Shown: positions 7,346 to 14,359, numbered from the stretch's first letter. The stretch: DNA of 14,359 nucleotides from Hyphomicrobiales bacterium (GCA_026989045.1 JALSJY010000171.1:1-14359); one strand, 5' to 3'. Numbers and translations are program-made. The notes: generated by a model from the sequence alone, not told the origin.

Positions 7346-8236
7346 ATGAGTTTTCGCGATTGGTTATGGATTATATTACTTGGCGTAATTTGGGGGTTTT
7401 CTTTTCCATTTAATGCAATTTTGCTTAATGAACTAGAGCCGCTTTGGATTTCCGCAGGTCGGGTAACAATTGGTGCGCTTGGATCTTGGGTAATATTATT
7501 ATTTGCTAAAAAGAAACTACCAACTGATATTAGTCTGATTTTAAAAATATTCCTTATGGGAGTAGTATCTTATGCAATTCCTTTTGCACTTTTTCCCATT
7601 GCGCAACAATATCTTTCAAGCGGCGTTGCATCAATCTTAAGTGCATTAACCCCAATCACTACGGTAATTGTAAGCCACTTTTGGATTGGTGGGGAAAATG
7701 CAACTTGGCGTAAGGCAATTGGAGTTGGAGCTGGTTTTTCTGGTGCAATAATTTTGACTTTCCCAGCCCTGCAATCAGGTGAAACCTCGCAATTATGGGC
7801 TATGGGCTTGGTGATTTTAGCAACACTTTGTTATGCAGTTTCAATGAATTACCTTCGCCACTTGCCAAAAATAGATCCCGCAGTAATAGCAACATTGGCA
7901 CTTAGTGGCGCAAGTGTTGTGGCGCTAGTATTTGCTTTAGCATTTGATGGCATCCCCACTATTACTAAAACAGAAACATGGGTTTCATTATTTGGCATTG
8001 GGTTAGTTGCAACGGCTTTTGCTTTTCAGATTATGTATCGACTTCTACCAAGAGTAGGACCTACAAATTTTTCAGTAACTACCTTCATTGCGCCAATTTC
8101 AGCAATAATTCTTGGTGCAACTCTGCTAGGCGAGCGCCTGCATTTAAGTCACTTTTTTGGTATGGCATTCATCTTCATCGGGCTTTTATTGATAGATGGC
8201 AGGATTGTTAAAAGAATAAGAAGACTAAAGGTTTAA
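7346..8236 (+). CDS. EamA/DMT superfamily transporter
   Basis: This is a 296-residue inner-membrane permease of the drug/metabolite transporter superfamily, with two EamA repeats of about five membrane segments each. The first repeat opens with LLGVIWGFSFPFNAI (11-25) and contains ISAGRVTIGALGSW and the segment ending SALTPITTVIVSHFWIGGE. The second includes GLVILATLCYAVSMNYLRHLP and ends with FIAPISAIILGATLLGERLHLSHFFGMAFIFIGLLLI, then a basic tail RIVKRIRRLKV facing the cytoplasm. Members export metabolites or amino acids; the substrate here cannot be named. The ATG is backed by GGAG at 7336-7339 with ideal spacing. It appears to be a single-gene unit between the purMN block and the convergent gat operon. 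Confidence 0.9.
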   Translation: MSFRDWLWIILLGVIWGFSFPFNAILLNELEPLWISAGRVTIGALGSWVILLFAKKKLPTDISLILKIFLMGVVSYAIPFALFPIAQQYLSSGVASILSALTPITTVIVSHFWIGGENATWRKAIGVGAGFSGAIILTFPALQSGETSQLWAMGLVILATLCYAVSMNYLRHLPKIDPAVIATLALSGASVVALVFALAFDGIPTITKTETWVSLFGIGLVATAFAFQIMYRLLPRVGPTNFSVTTFIAPISAIILGATLLGERLHLSHFFGMAFIFIGLLLIDGRIVKRIRRLKV

Positions 8237-8258
8237 GAGTGAATAATAAAACTCTTAA
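8233..8258 (+). terminator. Weak stem-loop at the end of the DMT transporter gene
   Basis: TTAAGAGT (8233-8240) pairs with ACTCTTAA (8251-8258) around a 10-nt A-rich loop, and the left arm includes the stop codon. The stem is AT-rich and no T-run follows, so it would be a weak terminator at best. Confidence 0.25.
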
Positions 8259-8318
8259 TCAGTAGAAACCGCCCTCCTACCTCTAGCCATTTTACATGAA
8301 GAGAATCGAAGCATCTTA

Positions 8319-8407
8319 AGACTCTTCGCTAGCGCTCAGAGTGACAGTGGAGCGAGATTCAGAGTGACATTGAGGAGTTTGTCATCTTGAGCGAATGCGA
8401 AAGATAT
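8319..8407. repeat. Cluster of dispersed-type inverted repeat units
   Basis: The 224-bp gap between two convergent genes (8237-8460) holds no gene but contains three related units. Unit 1 (8319-8346) reads, on the minus strand, as TGTCACTCTGAGCG followed by a GCGAAGAGTCT end. Unit 3 (8380-8407) is on the plus strand, starting TGTCATCTTGAGCG and followed by a GCGAAAGATAT end. The two match at 18 of 28 aligned positions. Unit 2 (8355-8369) has the same orientation as unit 1 and looks like a copy lacking its centre (AGATTC joined to AGAGTGACA). The units resemble the TGTCATTCTGAGCGAAGCGAAG-type dispersed intergenic repeats I know from many bacterial genomes. The opposed units could also fold into a hairpin serving the convergent genes. 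Confidence 0.6.
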
Positions 8408-8460
8408 TTAACTCCGTCATGCAAAATTCTAAACTTCAGCTCACAATGGTAATGGTTAAC

Positions 8461-9942
8461 TTAAAGCCCTAGCTTTGCCTTCAAAATTTCATTCACGGCC
8501 CTAGGGTTTGCTTTGCCCTGTGAGGCTTTCATTACCTGCCCCACAAACCAGCCAATAAGTTGAGGTTTTTCTTTTACCTTGATAACTTGCTCAGGGTTGT
8601 TTGCAATAATCTCATCAATCATTTTCTCAATCGCACCAGTATCACTAACCTGCTTCATGCCGCGTTTTTCAACAATTTCGCTTGGCTTTCCACCCTCAAC
8701 CCAGATAATTTCAAATAGCTCTTTGGCTATTTTACCAGAAATATCACCATTTGAAATAAGATCAATGATGCCTCCTAATTGATGTGCGTTAATTGGTGAG
8801 TTAGCAACATTTAACTCCTCTTTTGCCAAACGGCCAAAAAATTCATTTATCACCCAGTTTGCTGATAATTTTCCGTTCCGACCCTTTGCTACATCTTCAA
8901 AAAAACTAGCATTTGCACGAGAGGAAATTAAAACCGAAGCATCGTACGAGGTAATGCCATATTCACTTACAAAACGGCCATGCTTTTCATCTGGCAATTC
9001 AGGTAGATCCTTTGCTAATTTAGCAACAAATTCATCATCAAATTCAAGCGGAAGTAAATCAGGATCAGGGAAATAGCGATAATCATGCGCTTCTTCTTTT
9101 GAGCGCATAGAGCGAGTTTTGCCAGTTTTTGCATCAAAAAGGCGGGTTTCTTGATCTATCTTGCCACCATCTTCTAAAATATCAATTTGGCGGCGAGCTT
9201 CATATTCAATTGCTGCAACTGCAAAACGCATTGAGTTAACATTTTTAATCTCACAACGAGTGCCAAATTCACCTCCTGGTTCACGCACAGAGACATTGAT
9301 GTCAGCACGAAGTGATCCTTGCTCCATATTGCCATCACATGTGCCAAGATAGCGTAAGATTGTGCGGATTTTAGCAATGTAAGAGCGGGCTTCTTCACTC
9401 GATCGAATATCTGGCTTTGACACAATCTCCATCAAAGCAACGCCCGAGCGATTAAGATCAATAAAGCTCATATTTGGGTGTAAATCATGAATGGATTTAC
9501 CAGCATCTTGCTCAAGATGAAGCCGCTCAATACCAATTTCAACTATCCCATCTTTACCCATATCAAGATAAACAATTCCCTCACCAACAATCGGGTCTTT
9601 AAACTGAGAAATCTGATAACCCTGCGGTAAATCTGGGTAAAAATAATTCTTACGATCAAAAATCGAACGGTTATTGATTTTAGCTTTCAAGCCAAGCCCA
9701 GTGCGAACCGCTTGGCGCACACATTCTTCGTTTATTGTTGGAAGCATTCCTGGCATAGCCGCATCAACAAAAGATACGTTTGAATTGGGGGAATTGCCAA
9801 ATTTTGTGGACGAGCCTGAAAATAATTTTGATTCTGAAGTTACTTGAGCATGGATTTCTAGCCCAATAACCATTTCCCAGTCACCAGTTGCCCCCTTGAT
9901 GAATTTTTTAGGGTCGGGTGTTCGTGTATCTACAAGGCTCAT
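8461..9942 (-). CDS. gatB: Asp-tRNAAsn/Glu-tRNAGln amidotransferase subunit B
   Basis: GatB is the tRNA-binding and kinase subunit of GatCAB. It activates the side-chain carboxylate of Asp-tRNAAsn or Glu-tRNAGln with ATP for transamidation. The 493-residue protein is complete. The N-terminal cradle has WEMVIGLEIHAQV (22-34, with metal-site Glu29 and His31), FDRKNYFYPDLPQGYQISQF (95-114), RLHLEQDAGKSIH (140-152) and DLNRSGVALMEIVSKPD (162-178). The family signature TRSMRSKEEAHDYRYFPDPD spans 276-295. The helical and C-terminal YqeY-like domain covers about 300-493, ending PRAVNEILKAKLGL. It is the last gene of gatC-gatA-CM-gatB; only 15 bp separate it from the chorismate mutase stop, with AAGAGA upstream as a modest Shine-Dalgarno. 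Confidence 0.97.
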   Translation of the reverse strand: MSLVDTRTPDPKKFIKGATGDWEMVIGLEIHAQVTSESKLFSGSSTKFGNSPNSNVSFVDAAMPGMLPTINEECVRQAVRTGLGLKAKINNRSIFDRKNYFYPDLPQGYQISQFKDPIVGEGIVYLDMGKDGIVEIGIERLHLEQDAGKSIHDLHPNMSFIDLNRSGVALMEIVSKPDIRSSEEARSYIAKIRTILRYLGTCDGNMEQGSLRADINVSVREPGGEFGTRCEIKNVNSMRFAVAAIEYEARRQIDILEDGGKIDQETRLFDAKTGKTRSMRSKEEAHDYRYFPDPDLLPLEFDDEFVAKLAKDLPELPDEKHGRFVSEYGITSYDASVLISSRANASFFEDVAKGRNGKLSANWVINEFFGRLAKEELNVANSPINAHQLGGIIDLISNGDISGKIAKELFEIIWVEGGKPSEIVEKRGMKQVSDTGAIEKMIDEIIANNPEQVIKVKEKPQLIGWFVGQVMKASQGKANPRAVNEILKAKLGL

Positions 9943-9957
9943 AACTATCTCTTTACT

Positions 9958-10278
9958 CTATTTAATATTATTGCGGGCAGCAATAATGCCCTTTTCAAAA
10001 TTAACATTCCAATCAATCAGATTGCGCCAAGTCATCTCTGCCTGATCGTCATCAAGCCCAAGCGAGGTTGCACGCTCTCTAACCTTGGTAATAACCGCCT
10101 CAATCCGCTCAGCATCAAATGCCTGATGAGGGTCAGTTTTTAACTCAGCCATACGCGTAACATAAGTATGACGCTCTGCAAAAAGTTCTATCAACGCATT
10201 ATCAATGCGATCAATTTCAACTCTTACATCTTGTTTAGTTTGGCAATCTTTGGGAAGTTTTTCCATTTTTACCACCAT
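9958..10278 (-). CDS. Chorismate mutase type II (AroQ/PchB-like)
   Basis: This 106-residue all-helical protein has the AroQ fold signature. Arg19 (DVRVEIDRID), Arg36 (AERHTYV), Lys47, Asp55 and Arg58 match E. coli residues 11, 28, 39, 48 and 51 with almost the same spacing. Glu95 falls where E. coli has Gln88. Glu52 of E. coli is Ile59 here. The wording DC...DVR.EIDRID and the Trp-rich end (WRNLIDWNVNFE) also resemble PchB, the isochorismate-pyruvate lyase, so lyase activity is a possible alternative. The likely role is chorismate to prephenate for Phe/Tyr synthesis. It sits between gatA and gatB. Starting at 10278 it overlaps gatA by 10 bp; an alternative ATG at 10266 (residue 5) lies just after the gatA stop and fits the family N terminus equally well. 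Confidence 0.85.
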   Translation of the reverse strand: MVVKMEKLPKDCQTKQDVRVEIDRIDNALIELFAERHTYVTRMAELKTDPHQAFDAERIEAVITKVRERATSLGLDDDQAEMTWRNLIDWNVNFEKGIIAARNNIK

Positions 10279-11753
10279 TTCTTTGGGGTGAAATCAAGTC
10301 CTGCGGAGCGTTCAATCACTCGACCAGCCGCAAACAAAGTTTCCTCATCAAATGGCTTGCCAATAAGTTGCAAAGCAAGCGGCAGGCCTTGTGCGTCTTT
10401 TCCTGCAGGAACAGCAATTGCGGGCAAACCAGCCATATTGACTGTTACCGTGAAAATATCATTTAGATACATTTTAACAGGGTCAGCCGCCATTTCTTGA
10501 TCGGCAATGCCAAAAGCAGCTGATGGCGTTGCAGGGGTAAGAATTGCATCAATCCCATCAGCAAATACCTGCTCAAAATCACGCTTTATCAAGGTGCGAA
10601 CCTTTTGCGCTTTAACATAATAAGCATCATAATAACCAGCGCTTAACACATAAGTGCCGATTAACACACGCCGCTGAACCTCTGCCCCAAAGCCTTTTGC
10701 ACGAGTATTTTCATACATCTCATCAATGCTATCGCCATTAACTCGCAAACCATATTTCACACCATCATAACGTGCTAAATTTGATGAAGCCTCAGCAGGC
10801 GCTACAATATAATAAGCAGGCAAGGCATATTTTGTATGAGGTAGAGAAATACCTTTAATTATCGCCCCCTCATCTTTTAGCCAAGCCAAACCCTGTTGCC
10901 ATAGAGTTTCAATTTCTTGCGGCATGCCTTCCATACGATATTCTTTAGGCACGCCTATAGTCAGACCTTTTACACCACGCTCAACAGCGGCGGCAAAATC
11001 TGGCACAGCCAAGTCAACAGATGTGCTATCTTTTTTATCAAACCCAGCCATTGAATTAAGCATCAAGGCGCTATCTTCAACTGTGCGGGTTATTGGGCCA
11101 GCCTGATCAAGCGAAGAGGCAAAAGCTACAACACCCCAGCGTGAGCAACGCCCATAAGTTGGCTTAATGCCAACAGTGCCAGTAAAGGCGGCAGGTTGAC
11201 GAATTGATCCGCCCGTGTCCGTTGCTGTAGCGCCAGCGCAAAGCCAAGCACTAACCGCAGCGGCCGAGCCACCAGATGAGCCACCTGGTACTAAATCTTT
11301 ATTTGAGTCATCTGCACGCCACGGATTTACTACCGCACCATAATAAGAAGTTTCGTTAGATGATCCCATAGCAAACTCGTCCATATTAAGTTTGCCAAGC
11401 ATTACCGCACCATCTGCCCAAAGATTTGCTGTAATAGATGATTCATATTCAGGCTTAAAGCCGTCCAATATATGAGAGCCAGCTTGTGTGTGCGTGCCAA
11501 TAGTTGCAAACAGATCTTTAATGCCCAGCGGCACGCCTTCAAGCGCTCCGCCCTGCCCTTTAGCAAGCTTTTCATCACTTTGCTTTGCCATAGTGCGAGC
11601 TTGCTCTGCTTCAATGCTCACATAAGCATTAAGTTTAGGGTTAGCCGCCTCAATAGCACTCAAATAAGAATCAGTCACTTCAAGTGCGCTAAAATCTTTA
11701 TTCTTTATACCATCTCGTGTAGCCTTTAGGCTTAATTTTGTTAAATCACTCAT
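10269..11753 (-). CDS. gatA: Asp-tRNAAsn/Glu-tRNAGln amidotransferase subunit A
   Basis: GatA is the glutaminase subunit of GatCAB and releases ammonia from glutamine for the transamidation done in GatB. It belongs to the amidase signature family. In the 494-residue protein the Ser-cisSer-Lys triad is visible as Lys79 (PLGIKDLFAT), Ser159 (VPGGSSGGSAAAVSAW) and Ser183 (TDTGGSIRQPAAFTG); the 24-residue Ser-Ser spacing matches that of S. aureus GatA as I remember it. Further landmarks are AGSHILDGFKPEYES, KLNMDEFAMGSSNETSYYGAV and GIKPTYGRCSRWGVVAFASSLDQAGP, and the end is GLDFTPKKWW. The length is normal. It follows gatC by 19 bp and its stop overlaps or abuts the chorismate mutase start. Confidence 0.98.
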   Translation of the reverse strand: MSDLTKLSLKATRDGIKNKDFSALEVTDSYLSAIEAANPKLNAYVSIEAEQARTMAKQSDEKLAKGQGGALEGVPLGIKDLFATIGTHTQAGSHILDGFKPEYESSITANLWADGAVMLGKLNMDEFAMGSSNETSYYGAVVNPWRADDSNKDLVPGGSSGGSAAAVSAWLCAGATATDTGGSIRQPAAFTGTVGIKPTYGRCSRWGVVAFASSLDQAGPITRTVEDSALMLNSMAGFDKKDSTSVDLAVPDFAAAVERGVKGLTIGVPKEYRMEGMPQEIETLWQQGLAWLKDEGAIIKGISLPHTKYALPAYYIVAPAEASSNLARYDGVKYGLRVNGDSIDEMYENTRAKGFGAEVQRRVLIGTYVLSAGYYDAYYVKAQKVRTLIKRDFEQVFADGIDAILTPATPSAAFGIADQEMAADPVKMYLNDIFTVTVNMAGLPAIAVPAGKDAQGLPLALQLIGKPFDEETLFAAGRVIERSAGLDFTPKKWW

Positions 11754-11772
11754 ATCTATTCAACAACCTTTT

Positions 11773-12060
11773 CTATTCCACAACTTTGGGAACCATGAAG
11801 AAATTATCTTCGCTTAACGGTGCATTAGAGACAATTTTATCTGCATAGCCGCCATCTGTAATTTCATCTTTGCGAACACGCAATGAAGCAGGAATAACCG
11901 AAGTCATAGGCTCAACTCCACTTACATCAACCTCATCAAGTTGCTCAACAAAACCAAGGATAGTATTAAGCTCACCAGCCAAACCATCTAAATTTTCTTG
12001 TTCAAGTTTTATTCGAGCTAAATGCCCAATTCTTTTTACAATATTTGCATCTACCGACAT
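11773..12060 (-). CDS. gatC: Asp-tRNAAsn/Glu-tRNAGln amidotransferase subunit C
   Basis: GatC is the small belt subunit that holds GatA and GatB together. From the ATG at 12060 the protein has 95 residues, the family's usual size: MSVDANIVKRIGHLARIKL at the N terminus, ELNTILGFVEQLDEVDVSGVEPMTSV in the middle, and VSNAPLSEDNFFMVPKVVE at the end. The reading frame is open upstream to 12147, but that 29-residue extension is hydrophobic, unlike any GatC, and covers the promoter. AAGAGAT about 8 nt upstream of 12060 is the Shine-Dalgarno. It is the first gene of the gatC-gatA-CM-gatB operon and is divergent from ruvX. Confidence 0.95.
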   Translation of the reverse strand: MSVDANIVKRIGHLARIKLEQENLDGLAGELNTILGFVEQLDEVDVSGVEPMTSVIPASLRVRKDEITDGGYADKIVSNAPLSEDNFFMVPKVVE

Positions 12061-12094
12061 AAAATATCTCTTTTTTAAAAATATCAAAAACCAC

Positions 12095-12123
12095 ATATAA
12101 ATTATATAAGTGAAATAATTCAA
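12095..12123 (-). promoter_or_regulatory. Candidate gatC operon promoter
   Basis: On the minus strand TTGAAT (12118-12123) and TTATAT (12095-12100) are separated by 17 bp. The predicted start near 12088 gives a leader of under 30 nt that contains the AAGAGAT Shine-Dalgarno of gatC. It is the best promoter match I see in the window, read by eye. Confidence 0.45.
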
Positions 12124-12125
12124 AA

Positions 12126-12148
12126 TGCTTTTAGCAATGCTTAGCATT
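12126..12148. promoter_or_regulatory. Two tandem dyads between gatC and ruvX promoters
   Basis: TGCTTTTAGCA (12126-12136) and AATGCTTAGCATT (12136-12148) are adjacent inverted repeats sharing TGCT/AGCA arms. Their centres are 11 bp apart, about one helical turn. They lie 2 bp upstream of the gatC -35 and 3 bp upstream of the ruvX -35, as expected for an operator or activator site serving both directions. No regulator is identified. Confidence 0.4.
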
Positions 12149-12151
12149 CAA

Positions 12152-12180
12152 TTGCAACAATAACTATTTGAGCATAACAT
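12152..12180 (+). promoter_or_regulatory. Candidate ruvX promoter
   Basis: TTGCAA (12152-12157) and TAACAT (12175-12180) are separated by 17 bp, each matching 4 of 6 consensus bases. The predicted start near 12187 leaves a very short leader containing AGGCAG before the ATG at 12203. Confidence 0.35.
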
Positions 12181-12202
12181 AAACAACTGCTAGGCAGTGG
12201 AT

Positions 12203-12688
12203 ATGCAAGATTCAAAAAACCAAACTCATACTAATATATCTACCAATCCGTTAGCCGACCTGCCCGCTTCTGGCAAGCTTTTAGGGCTTGATCTTGGCAC
12301 AAAAACTATTGGCATTGCTATTTCTGATGGCATGCGCTTTAGCGCCACGCCATTAAGCACCATAAAACGAGTGAAATTTAAAAATGATGCCGCAATTATT
12401 ATTGCACTGATAAAAGAAAATAACATTACTGGCCTAGTGCTTGGCTTGCCACTAAATATGGATGGGAGTGAAGGGTCAAGAGTTCAATCAACTCGTGCCT
12501 TTGCTCGCAATCTTAGTGCAGTGATTGATATTCCATTAGTTTTTTGGGACGAAAGGCTTTCAACCTCTGCTGTTACAAGAACTTTGATAGAGGCTGACGT
12601 TTCACGTAGCAAGCGAGCAAAAGTAGTCGATAAAATGGCCGCAAGTTTTATTTTACAAGGCGCGCTTGATAGACTGAGGAACACATAA
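12203..12688 (+). CDS. ruvX: RuvX/YqgF family RNase H-fold nuclease (putative pre-16S rRNA nuclease)
   Basis: YqgF was first annotated as a Holliday-junction resolvase; in E. coli it is linked to maturation of the 16S rRNA 5' end. The 161-residue protein has the RNase H fold: LLGLDLGTKTIGIAISD (26-42, Asp30), VLGLPLNMDGSEG (79-91), FWDERLSTSAV (114-124, Asp116) and VVDKMAASFILQGAL (141-155, Asp143). The first ~22 residues are a polar extension before the conserved domain. I start it at ATG 12203 because AGG at 12192-12194 is 8 nt upstream; a GTG at 12197 is in frame but too close to that site. It is divergent from gatC, and its TAA shares a base with the next ATG. Confidence 0.93.
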   Translation: MQDSKNQTHTNISTNPLADLPASGKLLGLDLGTKTIGIAISDGMRFSATPLSTIKRVKFKNDAAIIIALIKENNITGLVLGLPLNMDGSEGSRVQSTRAFARNLSAVIDIPLVFWDERLSTSAVTRTLIEADVSRSKRAKVVDKMAASFILQGALDRLRNT

Positions 12689-13626
12689 TGCTATCTAGCT
12701 TTAATTCACTGGTTCCAATTTTCACACTTATTGCGCTTGGGTTTATCTTAAGAAAATCAGGTCTTATAAAAAATGATCAATGGCGAGGGGTCGAGTTAAT
12801 ATGTTTTTGGCTTTTATTCCCCGCCCTGCTCATCACCACTTTAGTAAATGCAGAACTTTCTGTTGGTGAGTTGGCGCCATTTGCAATGGCATTATTTGCG
12901 ATGATAGTTGCAATGACCTTAATTGTCTGGCTAGCACGAAAGCCCTTATCAAATATGTGGAATGTTAAGGGGCCAGCTTTTACTACAATTTTTCAAACCT
13001 CAACTCGCTGGCACGGCTTTATCGCATTTGCGATTGTTGATGATTTATTTGGCGCAAAAGGTTTGGCTATTCTGGCAATCGCATTCATTGTAATTGTGCC
13101 ATATATTAACGTGGTCAATATTATGGTGCTTGCAACTTATGCAGGAAAAGAAAAGGCAAGCTTTAAAAAAGTCGCTGTTACAATTATTAAAAACCCTTTA
13201 ATAATCGGTATTACAATTGGCATAATTTTAAAACTTTCTAATTTTGAATTGCCAGAACCAATATTTACCACCCTTGAGTTACTTGGGCGTGGCGCTTTAG
13301 GAATTTCACTCTTGGCATTGGGTGCCGGAATAAGCTGGATAGCTCTAAAAAAATCAGGCAAAGAAGTGATATTTGCTAGTATAATGCGCTTGATAGTAAC
13401 ACCTGTTTTTGCAGTTGGCTTTGGTTTAGCATTTGGAGTTAGCGGCGATATATTCATTATTTTGATAATTGCAGCCTCTGTGCCAACCGCAGTAAACGGC
13501 TATATTCTTGCCCGCACAATGGGTGGTGATGCTGAATTATATGCCGCCACCTCAAGCGCCCAAGTGATAATTTCATTTTTCTCATTACCGTTAATAATCT
13601 GGCTTGCAACAAAATTTATCACTTAA
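12688..13626 (+). CDS. AEC (auxin efflux carrier) family transporter
   Basis: This 312-residue inner-membrane protein has about ten hydrophobic segments in two halves split by a charged loop near 149-158 (YAGKEKASFKK), as in the AEC/bile-arsenite-riboflavin superfamily. Typical features are FNSLVPIFTLIALGFILRKSG at the start, LICFWLLFPALLITTL near 37-52, the FQTSTRWHGFIAFAIVDDLFG segment near 107-127, and the C-terminal AASVPTAVNGYILARTMGGD near 263-282. Bacterial members move malonate, malate or other organic anions; the substrate here is unknown. It overlaps the ruvX stop by one base (TAATG), so the pair is co-translated. The 87 bp that follow, up to pyrB, show no obvious terminator. Confidence 0.88.
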   Translation: MLSSFNSLVPIFTLIALGFILRKSGLIKNDQWRGVELICFWLLFPALLITTLVNAELSVGELAPFAMALFAMIVAMTLIVWLARKPLSNMWNVKGPAFTTIFQTSTRWHGFIAFAIVDDLFGAKGLAILAIAFIVIVPYINVVNIMVLATYAGKEKASFKKVAVTIIKNPLIIGITIGIILKLSNFELPEPIFTTLELLGRGALGISLLALGAGISWIALKKSGKEVIFASIMRLIVTPVFAVGFGLAFGVSGDIFIILIIAASVPTAVNGYILARTMGGDAELYAATSSAQVIISFFSLPLIIWLATKFIT

Positions 13627-13713
13627 TCATAATGTGAAAAGTTAAATTTCTCCCTTGGCTTATAACAGCTTCTAGTTTAGTTGATATTCAAATAGGCAAA
13701 ATTGGGATTGCAG

Positions 13714-14359
13714 ATGAGCAAAAATTCTAAAAAGTCAGCAAGTGTAAAAGTTGACATAGACAGCCCCACTCAACCTTTTAATCATTCCCATCTTTTAGGC
13801 ATTGCGCAACTTAATCAGGTTGAGATTGTTAACTTGCTTGATAGATCACAAGCGATGATAAAAACATCTCGAAATCCCAAGAAAAGCATCAAAAGCCTTA
13901 GAAATAAAACCCAAATCAATTTATTTTTTGAAAATTCTACACGCACACAAGCAAGTTTTGAAATTGCAGGTAAGCGGCTTGGTGCAATTGTAATGAATAT
14001 GAGTGTAAAGACCTCTTCGCTCAGCAAGGGTGAAACACTTATTGACACCGCCGCAACACTAAACGCCATGCGACCAGATGTTATTGTAGTGCGCCATTCT
14101 GCCTCAGGTGCGGTTGAGCTTTTGAGCCAAAAGGTCGGCTGCTCAGTCATAAATGCAGGCGATGGTGCGCATGAGCACCCCACACAGGCATTATTAGATG
14201 CCCTAACAATCCGCCGCCACAAACAACGCCTAAGCGGCCTGACTGTAGCAATATGCGGCGACATTGCTCATTCACGCGTGGCTCGCTCTAACTTAATGCT
14301 TCTCAATGCTATGAATGTTCGCACACGTGTTATTGCACCTCGCACATTATTACCTTCTG
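13714..14359 (+). CDS. pyrB: Aspartate carbamoyltransferase catalytic subunit, N-terminal 215 residues (3' end outside window)
   Basis: PyrB joins carbamoyl phosphate and aspartate, the committed step of pyrimidine synthesis. The open frame from ATG 13714 runs to the window end without a stop. It carries the carbamoyl-phosphate loop FFENSTRTQASFEIAGKRLG (71-90, Ser75-Thr78), SVKTSSLSKGETLIDT (97-112), RPDVIVVRHS near 120-129 and GDGAHEHPTQALLDALTI (149-166, His155 and Gln158). The second domain starts at LTVAICGDIAHSRVARSN (176-193). About two thirds of the usual ~310-320 residues is present. GGGA at 13704-13707 with a 6-nt spacing supports the start. The first ~25 residues are a polar, lysine-rich lead-in. 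As I recall, pyrC usually follows in Rhizobiales. Confidence 0.97.
   Translation, partial: MSKNSKKSASVKVDIDSPTQPFNHSHLLGIAQLNQVEIVNLLDRSQAMIKTSRNPKKSIKSLRNKTQINLFFENSTRTQASFEIAGKRLGAIVMNMSVKTSSLSKGETLIDTAATLNAMRPDVIVVRHSASGAVELLSQKVGCSVINAGDGAHEHPTQALLDALTIRRHKQRLSGLTVAICGDIAHSRVARSNLMLLNAMNVRTRVIAPRTLLPS

Noticed and set aside
12061..12147. Upstream extension of gatC adding 29 residues
   Set aside because: It is hydrophobic, absent from GatC proteins, and covers the likely promoter. The ATG at 12060 has a Shine-Dalgarno and gives the usual 95-residue protein.
12197..12202. GTG start for ruvX two codons upstream
   Set aside because: The AGG Shine-Dalgarno would be only 2 nt away; ATG 12203 has normal spacing.
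13137..13457. Minus-strand open frame of 106 codons opposite the AEC transporter
   Set aside because: It is antisense to well-conserved membrane segments, has no start signal and no family resemblance.
13815..14264. Long minus-strand open frame opposite pyrB
   Set aside because: The plus strand carries clear aspartate carbamoyltransferase motifs across this stretch; the minus frame has no recognisable domain and is a shadow.

Overview
The window is an AT-rich, gene-dense stretch of alphaproteobacterial chromosome. It holds fourteen complete or partial housekeeping and transport genes plus one small chorismate mutase-like gene. I see no prophage, insertion sequence, CRISPR array, tRNA or rRNA. 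The alphaproteobacterial assignment rests on the AspRS motif 2 region (RDEDARADRSPGEFYQLD type), the HdaA-type DnaA homologue and the gene order. As I recall it, two gene blocks typical of Rhizobiales/Hyphomicrobiales are present: aspS, rnd, ppx, hdaA, perM, purM, purN, and gatB, gatA, gatC, ruvX, pyrB. I cannot name a genus.

Block 1 (1-7250). A 3'-truncated aspS (-) is divergent from rnd (+). rnd meets a convergent, tightly packed operon perM-hdaA-ppx (-), whose genes overlap by 4 and 17 bp; the rnd and ppx 3' ends themselves overlap by 38 bp. perM is divergent from purM-purN (+), whose stop and start codons share one base.

Junction (7251-8460). A palindrome lies after purN, followed by a stand-alone EamA/DMT transporter gene (+). 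Then comes 224 bp without a gene, which carries a cluster of short inverted repeat units of the dispersed TGTCA(T/C)...GAGCG type. This looks like the seam between the two blocks.

Block 2 (8461-14359). gatC-gatA-chorismate mutase-gatB (-) forms one operon. It is divergent from ruvX and an AEC transporter gene (+), which share one base, and these are followed by pyrB (+, cut by the window end). The 136 bp between gatC and ruvX contains plausible promoters in both directions, with two tandem dyads between them.

Functional links: AspRS and GatCAB together suggest tRNA-dependent amidation (Asp-tRNAAsn to Asn-tRNAAsn, and probably Glu-tRNAGln to Gln-tRNAGln). PurM and PurN are steps of de novo purine synthesis and PyrB starts pyrimidine synthesis. 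HdaA restrains DnaA, RNase D and RuvX act on RNA, and Ppx/GppA acts on polyphosphate or pppGpp. The main points for a second look are the absence of ppk between hdaA and ppx, the chorismate mutase/PchB-like gene inside the gat operon, the repeat cluster at the junction, and the paired dyads between the gatC and ruvX promoters. I found no convincing new biological system; this is mostly an ordinary core-genome region.
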